From Saccharibacillus qingshengii (lineage in GTDB: Bacteria; Bacillota; Bacilli; Paenibacillales; Paenibacillaceae), in NCBI RefSeq assembly GCF_013185195.1, contig NZ_JAAZWC010000024.1, positions 16,237 to 80,236 on the forward strand: 64,000 nucleotides of DNA, read 5' to 3'. The notes beneath the pieces were generated by a model, which did not search any database, was not told the DNA's origin, and saw only the letters and a program-made list of their open reading frames with translations. Within the stretch, counting starts at the first letter, position 1; the number at the start of each line of letters is the position of its first letter. The position numbers and the translations under genes were made by a program. Shown piece by piece: positions 1 to 8,214 of this stretch.

Positions 1-164
1 GCGCCGGCGTCAAAAGCCCGGTCAGCCTGTACAACCCGGACATCGCCACGATGGAAGCCGATCCGAGCCAAGCTTACGATCAAAATGACGCGACAGGGTT
101 TATCAGCCTCAACGCTTTGAGATTGAAAGTGGGAAAAGGCGTAGAGCAAAATCAAAGAAAGTAA
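1..164 (+). CDS. argG: Argininosuccinate synthase, C-terminal fragment (cut by window edge)
   Basis: Only the last 53 codons are present, in the frame starting at base 3 and ending at TAA 162-164. The visible tail contains [14 protein letters not shown] and [19 protein letters not shown], which match the C-terminal end of argininosuccinate synthase, the enzyme joining citrulline and aspartate with ATP in arginine synthesis. The next gene on the same strand is argH, the following pathway step, which supports the call. Unusually, 778 bases of repeat-rich DNA separate the two genes, so direct translational coupling is not possible. The N-terminal part lies outside the window. Confidence 0.85.
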   Translation, partial: AGVKSPVSLYNPDIATMEADPSQAYDQNDATGFISLNALRLKVGKGVEQNQRK

Positions 165-218
165 TGGTTTGAGGTGAAAAAGAGTGGGTTCCGGGGGGAG
201 GTTCGTTCCGGTCGCGTG

Positions 219-267
219 TTGCAATTGGGAAGCTTGATTAGACTAGAAGGAGGCTTCCCAATTGCAA
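219..267. repeat. Perfect 15-bp inverted repeat downstream of argG
   Basis: TTGCAATTGGGAAGC (219-233) is repeated exactly inverted at 253-267 with a 19-base loop. It starts 55 bases after the argG stop. No T-run follows, so it is not a classical intrinsic terminator. A smaller perfect hairpin (GACTTTC/GAAAGTC, 298-314) follows. It could be an mRNA 3'-end structure or the edge of the repeat cluster that continues to the right. Confidence 0.75.
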
Positions 268-464
268 AGGCGAACGCCAAGCTTATGCTTCCGAAGTGAC
301 TTTCTTCGAAAGTCTGTAGCTCCTACACTGAAACTCCCCCCTCCACCCACGCTATTCGCCTTTTTTATAAGGAAGTAAAAGGGCGTCCGGCTTGCGCGAG
401 AAGCCGGACAAGATCTTGACCTTGACCTTGCGCAGCCAAAAGCAGGGTTCCCCGAACGGGAACC

Positions 465-503
465 TGGCCGGACAGGAACCACGAAGTGTTCCGTCTCCGG
501 CCC
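465..503 (+). repeat. 39-bp direct repeat, copy 1
   Basis: The 39 bases are identical to 651-689, and the identity ends at the bases on both sides. The unit is itself an imperfect hairpin, with GGCCGGA near one end and TCCGGCC near the other, and GGAACC against TGTTCC inside. Confidence 0.85.
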
Positions 504-504
504 C

Positions 505-616
505 GGGTCTTGGCTGGACAAGGCTGGCGCAGCCGCCTGTATCCAGCCTCGGGTCTTAGCCGGACAAGGCAAGCGCAGCTGCCTGCCTCCGGCTCCGGGT
601 CTTCCGGTCGAACAGG
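505..616 (+). repeat. 46-bp tandem repeat, two full copies and a partial third
   Basis: GGGTCTT recurs at 505, 551 and 597, exactly 46 bases apart. The first two units share the pattern GGGTCTT-(G/A)GC(T/C)GGACAAGGC followed by GCGCAGC and GCCTG. The third unit diverges after CCGG. Each full unit can fold into a hairpin (GGCTGGA against TCCAGCC in unit 1). Divergence between copies suggests age or selection on structure only. Confidence 0.7.
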
Positions 617-650
617 GCCACGCGAAGCGGCCCGCTTTCGACACCGCCCT

Positions 651-689
651 TGGCCGGACAGGAACCACGAAGTGTTCCGTCTCCGGCCC
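651..689 (+). repeat. 39-bp direct repeat, copy 2
   Basis: Exact duplicate of 465-503, 186 bases further on. Both copies can fold into the same hairpin. Confidence 0.85.
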
Positions 690-942
690 GTCTTGAAGTC
701 CCGTCCGCGCGTCGCACCAGGCAGCAAGCCGCTGCCCGCATCGAGCGCATCCCGCACCGCAGTCAGCCGCGGCCCGCCGAAGGCCGGGCAAGCGCGGCGG
801 CACGTACCGCCAGCACCACCACTAAACTAAGCAAACCTCCCGCCCGAAGCCGACCGCAATCTCTGCCCTTTACAGGTGTCCAGAGGGCAGTCGCCCTTTG
901 GGGCCCTCCCTCGGGGAGGGTTTGGGAGGGGGGAGGTCAATG

Positions 943-2346
943 ATGAATAAACTATGGGGAGGCCGTTTCACCAAGCCGACCGACCGTCTGGTCGAGGAGT
1001 ATACCGCCTCCATCGATTTCGATAAAGCACTGGCCGAAGAAGATATTCAAGGCAGCCTGGCGCATGTCGCCATGCTGGGCAAATGCGGGATCATTCCGCA
1101 AAAAGACGCCGACACGATCGCCGAAGGCCTGATTAAAGTCCTGCACAAGATCGAAGCCGGCGAAGTCGAATTCTCCGTTTCCGACGAAGACATCCATATG
1201 AATATCGAAAAGCACCTGATCCAGGAAGTCGGTCCGGTCGGCGGCAAGCTGCATACCGGCCGCAGCCGTAACGACCAGGTCGCGACCGACATGCACTTGT
1301 ACCTGCGCAGCCGCGTCGTCGAACTGACAGGTCTGGTGCAAGCGGTACAACAAGCGCTAATTGACCAAGCCAAGCAGCACACCGACACGATCATTCCCGG
1401 CTACACGCATTTGCAAAGAGCGCAGCCGATCCTGTTCGCGCATCACCTGCTCGCTTACGTCTCCATGTTCCAACGCGACGCGGAGCGATTGATGGACAGC
1501 TACAAGCGCATCAACGTACTGCCGTTGGGCGCGGGCGCGCTTGCGGGAACGACATTTCCGATCGACCGCCATTTCGTGGCCGAGCAGCTGGGCTTCGACG
1601 GCGTGTACGAGAACAGCCTGGACGCGGTCAGCGACCGCGACTTCATTTTGGAGTTCCTGTCCGGCGCTTCGATTCTTATGATGCACATGTCCCGTCTTTG
1701 CGAAGAGCTGGTTCTGTGGAGCAGCACCGAGTTCGGCTTCGTCGAGCTGGATGACGCGTTTTGCACGGGCAGCAGCATCATGCCGCAGAAGAAGAACCCG
1801 GACGTGGCCGAGCTGGTTCGCGGCAAAACGGGCCGTGTTTACGGCAATCTGATGGGTCTGCTGACGGTGCTGAAATCTCTGCCGCTTGCGTACAACAAAG
1901 ACATGCAAGAAGACAAAGAAGGCATGTTCGACACCGTAGCGACGCTCGACGGCGCGCTGCGTTTGTTCGCTCCGATGATCGCGACGATGCAGGTTCGTAC
2001 CGGCCGCATGCGTGAAGCGGTCAACAAAGACTTCTCGAACGCGACCGACATTGCGGATTTCTTGGTCGGCAAAGGCCTTCCGTTCCGCGACGCGCACGAA
2101 GTCATCGGCAAAACGGTCCTGTACTGTATCGAGAACGGCAAGTATCTGCTTGACCTCACGCTCGAAGAATTCAAGACCTTCTCCGATCTGTTCGACGACA
2201 AAATCTACGATGTGCTTCAGCCGGAGAACGTGGTCAATGCCCGCAACGTCTATGGCGGCACGGCCAAGCCTCAAGTCGAAGCGGCTATCGAACGCGCGAC
2301 GACAACGCTTGAACGCACCACCGAGTGGTTGAGTACCCGACTGTAA
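943..2346 (+). CDS. argH: Argininosuccinate lyase
   Basis: Cytoplasmic enzyme that splits argininosuccinate into arginine and fumarate, the last step of arginine synthesis. The 467-residue product has the usual family length. It starts MNKLWGGRF and carries the fumarase/ASL superfamily signature [12 protein letters not shown] near residue 280, plus TGRSRNDQ and the histidine-containing [13 protein letters not shown] 943 is chosen: the purine-rich GGGGGAGG (about 929-936) lies at good distance, and homologues begin at this point. ATG 940 is adjacent, and a longer frame back to 898 would run through a GC-rich hairpin (904-920) with no family match. The repeat cluster between argG and argH makes its transcription unit uncertain. 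Confidence 0.95.
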   Translation: MNKLWGGRFTKPTDRLVEEYTASIDFDKALAEEDIQGSLAHVAMLGKCGIIPQKDADTIAEGLIKVLHKIEAGEVEFSVSDEDIHMNIEKHLIQEVGPVGGKLHTGRSRNDQVATDMHLYLRSRVVELTGLVQAVQQALIDQAKQHTDTIIPGYTHLQRAQPILFAHHLLAYVSMFQRDAERLMDSYKRINVLPLGAGALAGTTFPIDRHFVAEQLGFDGVYENSLDAVSDRDFILEFLSGASILMMHMSRLCEELVLWSSTEFGFVELDDAFCTGSSIMPQKKNPDVAELVRGKTGRVYGNLMGLLTVLKSLPLAYNKDMQEDKEGMFDTVATLDGALRLFAPMIATMQVRTGRMREAVNKDFSNATDIADFLVGKGLPFRDAHEVIGKTVLYCIENGKYLLDLTLEEFKTFSDLFDDKIYDVLQPENVVNARNVYGGTAKPQVEAAIERATTTLERTTEWLSTRL

Positions 2347-2561
2347 GCCGTTATTTTATCTTACCCGGAACAGTATGAATGCCGAAGTGCGGAGGTAACG
2401 GTTGAAGAAAGTGCGGTAAAGCAGCTGCGCAGATCGCGAATGCAGCCGAAAATGCGCGTTCGCAGGCTTGCGTATGCTGCTCTCGACCGCTTCGTTCAAA
2501 GGTCGGCTCGAACGGATTTTTCCGCAGTCCTTATGCTCGTTCGTCGTAGTAAGCCTTTGCG
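2347..2561. other. Intergenic spacer after argH, no gene seen
   Basis: About 215 bases between the argH stop and the terminator. Small potential hairpins occur, for example CGACC/GGTCG near 2486-2507, but no start with a ribosome site and no recognisable coding sequence. Confidence 0.5.
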
Positions 2562-2602
2562 AAAGCAAAAACGTCTTCCTCCGCGAAGGCGTTTTTTGCT
2601 TT
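2562..2602 (+). terminator. Intrinsic terminator, probably of argH
   Basis: A long stem pairs AAAGCAAAAACGTCTTC with GAAGGCGTTTTTTGCTTT around a 6-base loop (2579-2584), with one G-T pair and one bulged T. The A/T-rich outer stem gives T-runs in both directions. Confidence 0.75.
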
Positions 2603-2631
2603 TTCCTTTATTTTGAAAAAAGCAAAGTTTG

Positions 2632-2660
2632 TTTGCAGAAACTCGGGAATCGGGTAAAAT
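2632..2660 (+). promoter_or_regulatory. Candidate sigma-A promoter for the diguanylate cyclase gene
   Basis: TTTGCA (2632-2637), a 17-base spacer and TAAAAT (2655-2660). A 9-bp inverted repeat, AAGCGGCCG/CGGCCGCTT (2668-2695), lies directly downstream in the leader and could be an operator or an mRNA structure. Confidence 0.5.
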
Positions 2661-2734
2661 GTAGAAAAAGCGGCCGGCTAATCTGTCGGCCGCTTAATTC
2701 GCATTGTTGCAGACTGCGAGGCGCAATCTTAATT

Positions 2735-3880
2735 ATGTTCAAAGAGTTATTTATCAACTTTACGATTCTGGCGACGTTGTTGTTTTTCGGTAATGTTTTT
2801 TTAAATCGTTTTCGTAAATCCTCGCTGGCTGCGCGTTCCGGTTCTTGGTTGCCTTGGTTCACCGGAGTCGCTTTGGGCGTCGCGGGCATCCTCATGATGG
2901 AATTCTCTTTTCCGATCGGAGAAAATTCGGTCATCGACCTTCGTCAAACGGCGATCATTATCGGCGTGTACGTCGCGGGAATTCCCGGCGGTCTTGCGGC
3001 GAGCGTGATCATCGCGGTATTCCGCTTTTTCTTGTTCGGCGATTTCGGTTTATCTTCGTACGTCGGTGCGTCCAACGCGCTCGTCACGTTCCTGCTCGTC
3101 ATTTTGGTATTGAAGAAAGGACAGTTGGAACCTAAAAGATGGGCTTTGGCTTTCGCCGTTCAAGTCGTTGTGCTGCTGGTCAGTTTCTATATCATGATCG
3201 GCCCGAGTTTCGTCAGCATCATACCGGTCTATTCCGTGATCATCGCGGGAACCGCCGTCTTTACCTTCCTCATGCTGCGCCATCTCAAAAATTCCAACGA
3301 ACTTTTCGCTTTTATGGAAGACGCCGCGCATCGCGACTTCCTGACAGGCCTGCATAATCCGAGAGCTTTTCATATGCTGTACGATCGACGCGTGAAGCGT
3401 GCCCAGAAGCACGGAGAAGAGTTCGGCCTAATCCTGCTCGATATCGATCACTTCAAGCGCGTAAACGACACGCACGGACATCCGGCCGGGGATATCGTGC
3501 TCAGGCAGCTCGGCAAAATTCTGACCTCGTGTTCGCCTGTCGATAGCTATGCGGCCCGTAACGGAGGCGAAGAGTTCGCGATCGTGATCGACCGTCACGA
3601 AGAAGAGTCGGTCGTGCGCGTCGCGGAACGGATACGATCGGTCGTAGAGGGGCATGCTTTCGTATTGGATGACGGAACCCGTCTGGAGTTGACGGTCTCG
3701 CTCGGTTACGGCTTGTCGTACGCGGGAGCCCCCAGAACCTTGTTCCGCCGCGTCGACGATGCCTTGTATCGCGCGAAGGAAAGCGGGCGCAATCGGATCT
3801 GCAAAGCGAGCAACGAATTAGGGCGCTCCAACGAAGCCGCATCGTCCGCCGGCCGAACCGATGCTCCGACTTCCGAATAG
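2735..3880 (+). CDS. Membrane-bound diguanylate cyclase (5TM + GGDEF)
   Basis: Predicted to make cyclic di-GMP from two GTP. The 381-residue product has an N-terminal membrane region of several helices (about 1-185) resembling the 5TMR-LYT sensor type, with RQTAIIIGVYVAGIPGG inside. A GGDEF domain follows (about 210-360) with DFLTGLHNPRAF, LDIDHFKRVNDTHGHPAGD and the active-site signature GGEEF near residue 277, so it looks catalytically intact. ATG 2735 is chosen because it begins just before the first membrane helix; the ribosome site (GAGG near 2717) is weak and distant. A longer frame to 2468 crosses the terminator and promoter. It sits 1.2 kb from the pilus locus, whose PilB may bind c-di-GMP. 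Its input signal is unknown. Confidence 0.85.
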   Translation: MFKELFINFTILATLLFFGNVFLNRFRKSSLAARSGSWLPWFTGVALGVAGILMMEFSFPIGENSVIDLRQTAIIIGVYVAGIPGGLAASVIIAVFRFFLFGDFGLSSYVGASNALVTFLLVILVLKKGQLEPKRWALAFAVQVVVLLVSFYIMIGPSFVSIIPVYSVIIAGTAVFTFLMLRHLKNSNELFAFMEDAAHRDFLTGLHNPRAFHMLYDRRVKRAQKHGEEFGLILLDIDHFKRVNDTHGHPAGDIVLRQLGKILTSCSPVDSYAARNGGEEFAIVIDRHEEESVVRVAERIRSVVEGHAFVLDDGTRLELTVSLGYGLSYAGAPRTLFRRVDDALYRAKESGRNRICKASNELGRSNEAASSAGRTDAPTSE

Positions 3881-3914
3881 GATCTTAAAAAGTTTTCGCC
3901 GAGCTTCAACGCCG

Positions 3915-3953
3915 AAAAAGCCATGTCTCATCGTTACCGGGACATGGCTTTTT
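3915..3953. terminator. Bidirectional terminator between cyclase and esterase
   Basis: A perfect 13-bp stem, AAAAAGCCATGTC/GACATGGCTTTTT, with a 13-base loop. The A-run and T-run make it work for both convergent genes. Confidence 0.85.
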
Positions 3954-4036
3954 CGCATTCGCGCATAATAGCAGTCGTTTGTCATTTCGCAATCTTTTCC
4001 GTCTAGAATGATACGAACAAAGCCGGCGAACGCTCT

Positions 4037-4825
4037 TTACTTGCTCGGATCGCCGAGAGGGAGCCACTCCAGCACGTTTTGGATCATTTTATCCCAATAT
4101 CCCCATTCGTGTTCGCCGGGACCTTCTTCGTACGTAAAGTCCAGATCGCTGCCTTCGGCAGCTTTTTTGAACGTCTGGTTGTCTTTGTACAGGAAATCTT
4201 CGGTGCCGCAGCACTGGTACAGCTTCGGCTTCGGCATGCTCGATTTCGATACGCGATCCAGCAGGTACAGCAGATCGTTTTCGCTGCCGCGTACTTTTTC
4301 CTCGCCGAAAACGGTACGCAGGAGGCCGGAGCGGGGGTTGTCGGGGTTTTCGGTCATCGAAGCGATGTCCAGAGCTCCCGAGAGGCTGGCTCCCGCCGAG
4401 AACAAATCGGGTCTGCGCAAAGCCAACTTGAATGCCCCGTATCCGCCCATCGACAGTCCTGCCGCGAAGTTGTCTTCGCGCTCGGCCGACAGCGGGAAGA
4501 AGGAGCGCGCCAATTCCGGCAGCTCTTCGCTGATAAACTCCCAATATTTTTCCCCGTAAGCCATGTCCGTATAGAAACTCCGGTGTACCTGCGGCATGAC
4601 GATCGCGATTCCGTAAGCGGCGGCGTATCGTTCGATCGACGTCCGGCGTACCCAGATCGTGTCATCGTCGGACAATCCGTGCAGCAAGTACAGCGTTTTA
4701 TGCGGCCCGGGACGTTTGACGTTTGCCAAGCCGATCTGCGAACGGGTCTGCTGCGGCAGAATGACGTTCATCGACGTGCTGAGGCCGAGCGATTCGGAGT
4801 AAAAGTTGCAGGACAACAATGCCAT
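4037..4825 (-). CDS. Alpha/beta-hydrolase esterase (tributyrin esterase / S-formylglutathione hydrolase type)
   Basis: A 262-residue cytoplasmic serine esterase of the esterase D/EstA group. Motifs: [12 protein letters not shown] near residue 47, the nucleophile elbow GLSMGG with Ser125, probable acid Asp210 in CCGTEDFLY and His239 in GEHEWGYWD, giving a complete catalytic triad. ATG 4825 is chosen because AAGGAGGAA lies just upstream on the minus strand and the family starts here; the frame extends upstream without support. No signal peptide. The natural substrate is unknown; relatives act on short-chain acyl esters. It stands alone, divergent from the prepilin operon and convergent with the cyclase gene. 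Confidence 0.88.
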   Translation of the reverse strand: MALLSCNFYSESLGLSTSMNVILPQQTRSQIGLANVKRPGPHKTLYLLHGLSDDDTIWVRRTSIERYAAAYGIAIVMPQVHRSFYTDMAYGEKYWEFISEELPELARSFFPLSAEREDNFAAGLSMGGYGAFKLALRRPDLFSAGASLSGALDIASMTENPDNPRSGLLRTVFGEEKVRGSENDLLYLLDRVSKSSMPKPKLYQCCGTEDFLYKDNQTFKKAAEGSDLDFTYEEGPGEHEWGYWDKMIQNVLEWLPLGDPSK

Positions 4826-5000
4826 AAGTAAAGTTCCTCCTTCGGTGTAAGTACCTTGAATGCATAATGCGAGAGTCGAGATCCAATCGATGATCGTTGA
4901 AGAAAACGCTTTATTCGACTTGTCTATCATACCACTTTTGTTGACTTTCATGCGATTTCCACAAGTCATTGGGATCAGGGCCGAAAGACCTAAATAATCG

Positions 5001-5029
5001 TTGCTCCTCCTCCTGCCTCAACATATAAT
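5001..5029 (+). promoter_or_regulatory. Promoter of the prepilin-like operon
   Basis: TTGCTC (5001-5006), a 17-base spacer and a consensus TATAAT (5024-5029), about 95 bases before the first prepilin start. Confidence 0.65.
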
Positions 5030-5123
5030 GAAAGAAGTGAAAAAGACCGATATATAGACGAATATGGCCCGTTTCCCGGTGTACGGAATATGACATGGGC
5101 GTGTCGGAAGGAGGAGAACTTTT

Positions 5124-5660
5124 TTGCTGAAAAGGTTTAAACAAGAGCAAGGATTTACGCTTATCGAAGTGTTGGCGGCAATGCTTATCCTAGCGATTGT
5201 GGCATTGGCGTTCACGGCTTATTTCAGCAATGCGCTGACCTTCTCCAAGTCGAACCAGAACAAAACAATTATGTCGAACTTGGCGCGCAGCGCGGTTGTC
5301 TATATGCAGAAGCAGGACTTCGATCGGCTTGAGGCTTATTTCAATTCGTTCTCTCCGGAAATAACTTCGCAAACGTTCGCCTCGTGCGGAACTTCGTCCC
5401 CGGGCGCTTGTGCGTTTGCCGATATTTTCGACGACGGCAGCACGGATGTGATTACTGCTGTGTTGAGCCCTTCCGTCAACGGCATCGATTATCGAATCGT
5501 CATCACCCATCAGAGCGAGCTTGCCAAGTCTGATGCGGAGGGCGGGAACCTGCTGCTGCCGATTACGGCAACGATCAGGCCTATATCGGCGGGAAAAAGT
5601 AGCCTGGGAGCCGATGAGGTTACGGTGGAGGGATACGTGAATGCGAAAGTTATTCGCTAA
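5124..5660 (+). CDS. Type IV prepilin-like protein 1 (minor pseudopilin, PilV/GspI-like)
   Basis: A 178-residue secreted pilin-like subunit. It starts with a class III prepilin leader: KQEQG (cut after Gly10) followed by FTLIEVLAAMLILAIVALAFTAYF, with the conserved Glu five residues after the cut. The rest is soluble, with a possible disulphide pair in the stretch FASCGTSSPGACAF (near residue 90). The start is TTG 5124, behind a strong GAAGGAGGAG at 5108-5116. It overlaps the next gene by 20 bases, so the two are probably translated together. It should be processed by PilD, encoded 13 kb downstream. As a small prepilin with several relatives in the operon it is probably a minor or priming pilin. 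Confidence 0.8.
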   Translation: MLKRFKQEQGFTLIEVLAAMLILAIVALAFTAYFSNALTFSKSNQNKTIMSNLARSAVVYMQKQDFDRLEAYFNSFSPEITSQTFASCGTSSPGACAFADIFDDGSTDVITAVLSPSVNGIDYRIVITHQSELAKSDAEGGNLLLPITATIRPISAGKSSLGADEVTVEGYVNAKVIR

Positions 5661-6222
5661 ACTGCATAGAGAAGAAGGCGTGACATTGATCGAACTGATT
5701 GCAGTGTTGTCGATCATGAGCATTATCCTCGGTATTATCTCGACGACGATTTTTTTCGGATTTCGCAGTTACAATCGGATCAGTGTGGAGAACAACCTGC
5801 GCGATCAGGGCGATGTGCTGATGTCCTCGATTATTACGGAGTTGTACACGTCGGCACCTGATCGGGTATATCCGCTGACCGACGACAGCGGCAATACTTA
5901 CGGCATTCAGCTCGTGGAAGAGAATGCCGATGGTACGCCGAATATGGACACAGCCGAGGAAATCGTTATTCAGGACGGTCAACTGGAGATTCATCGCTCC
6001 AAGACGGACACGACGGCTTCCTACGAAGCGACGAGAATCAGAGGGGGGGGCAAGTTGGTAGTTTCTTCAGCCAATGCGGATTCGTACATCGGACTCGAGG
6101 GCAAGAACTTGAACGTCTTTGGTTATTTGGAGACCGGATTGATTAAGATCAAGCTGGTCCTTTGGATGGACAACGGCTCGGATGCGTCGGAGATTACGCT
6201 GGAGAGCCGCTTTGGATTCTGA
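5641..6222 (+). CDS. Type IV prepilin-like protein 2 (PilW/GspJ-like)
   Basis: A 193-residue protein with the class III leader MRKLFAKLHREEG (cut after Gly13), then VTLIELIAVLSIMSIILGII. Again Glu stands at position 5 of the mature protein. The soluble part is acidic and beta-rich with no recognised domain. ATG 5641 is preceded by GGAGG at 5627-5631. The gene overlaps its upstream neighbour and is followed 28 bases later by the PilX-like gene, so three pilin-family genes form one unit. The length and N-terminus fit the PilW/GspJ class of minor pilins; this is by analogy only. Confidence 0.78.
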   Translation: MRKLFAKLHREEGVTLIELIAVLSIMSIILGIISTTIFFGFRSYNRISVENNLRDQGDVLMSSIITELYTSAPDRVYPLTDDSGNTYGIQLVEENADGTPNMDTAEEIVIQDGQLEIHRSKTDTTASYEATRIRGGGKLVVSSANADSYIGLEGKNLNVFGYLETGLIKIKLVLWMDNGSDASEITLESRFGF

Positions 6223-6250
6223 CGGCACGATTATGAAAAGGAGAGCGAAA

Positions 6251-8086
6251 ATGAAACGGTGGCGTGAAGAAAAAGGTTCTGCGCTCGTAATGGTCATGTT
6301 CATGATGCTGATCCTGACCCTGCTCGGTGTGACGATCCTCAGTGCGACAGTAGCCGGATCGCGACGAACGCTGACGCGCGAGAACGACATTCAGAGCCTT
6401 CAGTTGACGCAGAAAGTGCTGGACGAGTCGGTAGCGTTTATTTCGACGAAGCTGAACGCGAGAGTGGCACAGCCAAGTTTTGATGCGAAGAATCTGAAAA
6501 TCGAGATCGAGAATATTGTCAATACGATTCCGGTGAATCCCGACGGGATTCCGGAAAGTAAAGATAACGTGCAGACGAGCGTTTTGCCCGGTGCTTCGGG
6601 AAGTTTGATCGTACGGCCGACGGTCGTCGCCGATTTTCCGGATGATGATTCTCTGCGAGCCGGTACGGCCTATACGGTTACGCTCAAAGCGGCGGGAATC
6701 GTCAACGACGTTAAACGAACGCTGACCCAGGAAGTTAAAATTAACATGTACCCTGATTTTCTGAAATACGCATTCGGTTCCGAACAAAATCTGATTCTCA
6801 ACGGTGCTCCGTACATCAATGGCAACATCTATGCGGGCAGCAATCTGATCGTAACGAATCGTCCGGAGTACGTGTATGAAGGCCATAAATTAGATACAAC
6901 GAGCTTATATCCGAAAATGGTCACCGGAGGCCTGGTTTTCATTCAAGGACTGGATCGTTTTCTAAGCGGCGACCAAAAAGATCGCGTGACCCCGATTATC
7001 GCGGAAGGTGACGCCAAAGTAGAGGATCGGGTGAAGCAAGCGCTTGGTATCGGCGTTTCGCAGCTGCAGATCAAAGACCGGCAGAAATTTGTCCGGATCA
7101 ATGTGGAGGAATCGTTTATCGACAAACTCGCCGAAGCGTTAACGTATACCGGAGCCTCGTCGAGCGACCTGTTGGCAAGGTATAAAAGCGAGGGAGCTTC
7201 GCCTTCGGCCAGCATGTCGGCAGTCGTCAATAGTTTGCAGGATACAGGCATCAAAGTGCTGGAAATGCCCAAACCCGCCAAGATTGAGCCTCTTCCGGTG
7301 CTTGAGAATCCGGAAACCGCGACGACGGCGCAGATCCTCAAGCATAACCAAGAAGTCGCAAAAGTTATTGAGGACAATCAGAAAGAAACCGACCGATACA
7401 ATCGGGAAATCGGAACGCTCGAAAACGAACTGAGAAGCCTGTCTTCGACGGCCGTTTTCAAAGGCGACCTGGCGCTCGACGGCAAAATATTCTCGACGTT
7501 GGGCGCAAAGAACAAAAAAAACTGGTTGATTGTCAACGGCAGCCTGACGCTCGCCGGAGAAGAGCAGCCTACCAACGTATTGGGCAACGTATTGGTTACG
7601 GGAAGCGTGCGATTCACAAACACGGTGAACGTCGACTCCACCATGTTCGTCATGGGGGATACGACCATCGAAGACGCGACAATTCTCGGCAAAGAAGAAG
7701 ACGGGCAAAAGAAGGAGATCGTATTGATCTCCAAAGGCTCCGTTCTGCTGAATCGGGTGGACGCCTTCAAAAACAATGCTGCGGTTCAGACTCTGCGCGG
7801 TTTCTTCTATACGGATTCGACGGCTGTTTTATACGGGGTAGGTTCGAACTTCGTGCTGGACGGCGGATTTTTTGCCAAAGGCAATCTAACGATCAATGCG
7901 GTGATCGGAAACTCCGCGAAGGGAGACGGCGATATTGCTTTTGCTACCCAGGGACCTGACGGCAGTCAGGCTTCCGATTCCCGCTTCAAAGTTCATTACA
8001 ATGACGATGTTTATGCGCACCAAAGGATCGGACTGCCGCAGGTCGAACAGGTCAGTCTGAGCGTGGGCAAATTGCAGTTGGAATAG
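6251..8086 (+). CDS. PilX-like large pilus-associated membrane protein
   Basis: A 611-residue protein with a short basic N-terminus (MKRWREEKG), then one hydrophobic segment SALVMVMFMMLILTLLGVTI, resembling the PilX/GspK N-terminus, which lacks the usual Glu5. The long exported part (about 180-600) is rich in repeated G-N-hydrophobic units such as LILNGAPYINGNIYAG, FKGDLALDGKIFST and GNVLVTGSVRFTN, the sort of pattern expected of a beta-helix. Similar units occur in the large convergent protein at 8215-13314. ATG 6251 is chosen over ATG 6233 because AAAAGGAGAG (6235-6244) is well spaced. Its exact role is unknown; as the largest subunit of the operon it may sit at or near the pilus tip. Confidence 0.7.
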   Translation: MKRWREEKGSALVMVMFMMLILTLLGVTILSATVAGSRRTLTRENDIQSLQLTQKVLDESVAFISTKLNARVAQPSFDAKNLKIEIENIVNTIPVNPDGIPESKDNVQTSVLPGASGSLIVRPTVVADFPDDDSLRAGTAYTVTLKAAGIVNDVKRTLTQEVKINMYPDFLKYAFGSEQNLILNGAPYINGNIYAGSNLIVTNRPEYVYEGHKLDTTSLYPKMVTGGLVFIQGLDRFLSGDQKDRVTPIIAEGDAKVEDRVKQALGIGVSQLQIKDRQKFVRINVEESFIDKLAEALTYTGASSSDLLARYKSEGASPSASMSAVVNSLQDTGIKVLEMPKPAKIEPLPVLENPETATTAQILKHNQEVAKVIEDNQKETDRYNREIGTLENELRSLSSTAVFKGDLALDGKIFSTLGAKNKKNWLIVNGSLTLAGEEQPTNVLGNVLVTGSVRFTNTVNVDSTMFVMGDTTIEDATILGKEEDGQKKEIVLISKGSVLLNRVDAFKNNAAVQTLRGFFYTDSTAVLYGVGSNFVLDGGFFAKGNLTINAVIGNSAKGDGDIAFATQGPDGSQASDSRFKVHYNDDVYAHQRIGLPQVEQVSLSVGKLQLE

Positions 8087-8124
8087 GAAACTGTATGCGA
8101 GATCAACCTGCTCGGCTATGACGC

Positions 8125-8175
8125 AACAAAAGAATCCCCCGATGCTCGATTTGAGCATCGGGGGATTCTTTTGTT
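8125..8175. terminator. Strong bidirectional terminator
   Basis: A perfect 23-bp stem (8125-8147 with 8153-8175) around a 5-base loop, flanked by A-rich and T-rich arms. It serves the prepilin operon and the convergent large gene. Confidence 0.92.
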
Positions 8176-8214
8176 TTTTCCGTAGGTGTGTCAGTCTTAA
8201 GCATCATTCAAATT

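Larger units (their letters stand above)
385..806. repeat. Cluster of GC-rich imperfect palindromes (REP-like) between argG and argH
   Basis: This non-coding stretch is made almost wholly of hairpin-forming units: GTCCGGCTT/AAGCCGGAC (385-409), GGTTCCC/GGGAACC (446-464), a 39-bp unit present twice (465-503 and 651-689), and a 46-bp unit in tandem from 505. The recurring core is GCCGGACAAGG or GCCGGACAGG. Open frames exist on both strands, but they are low-complexity Arg/Pro/Ala strings crossing the palindromes without ribosome sites, so I treat the region as repeats and not genes. Confidence 0.7.

Noticed and set aside
243..803. Open frames on both strands across the argG-argH gap (up to 186 codons)
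   Set aside because: They are Arg/Pro/Ala-rich low-complexity strings running through palindromes and direct repeats, with no ribosome site and no family resemblance.
2468..2734. In-frame upstream extension of the diguanylate cyclase
   Set aside because: It covers the argH terminator and the candidate promoter, and the product would not match the family start.
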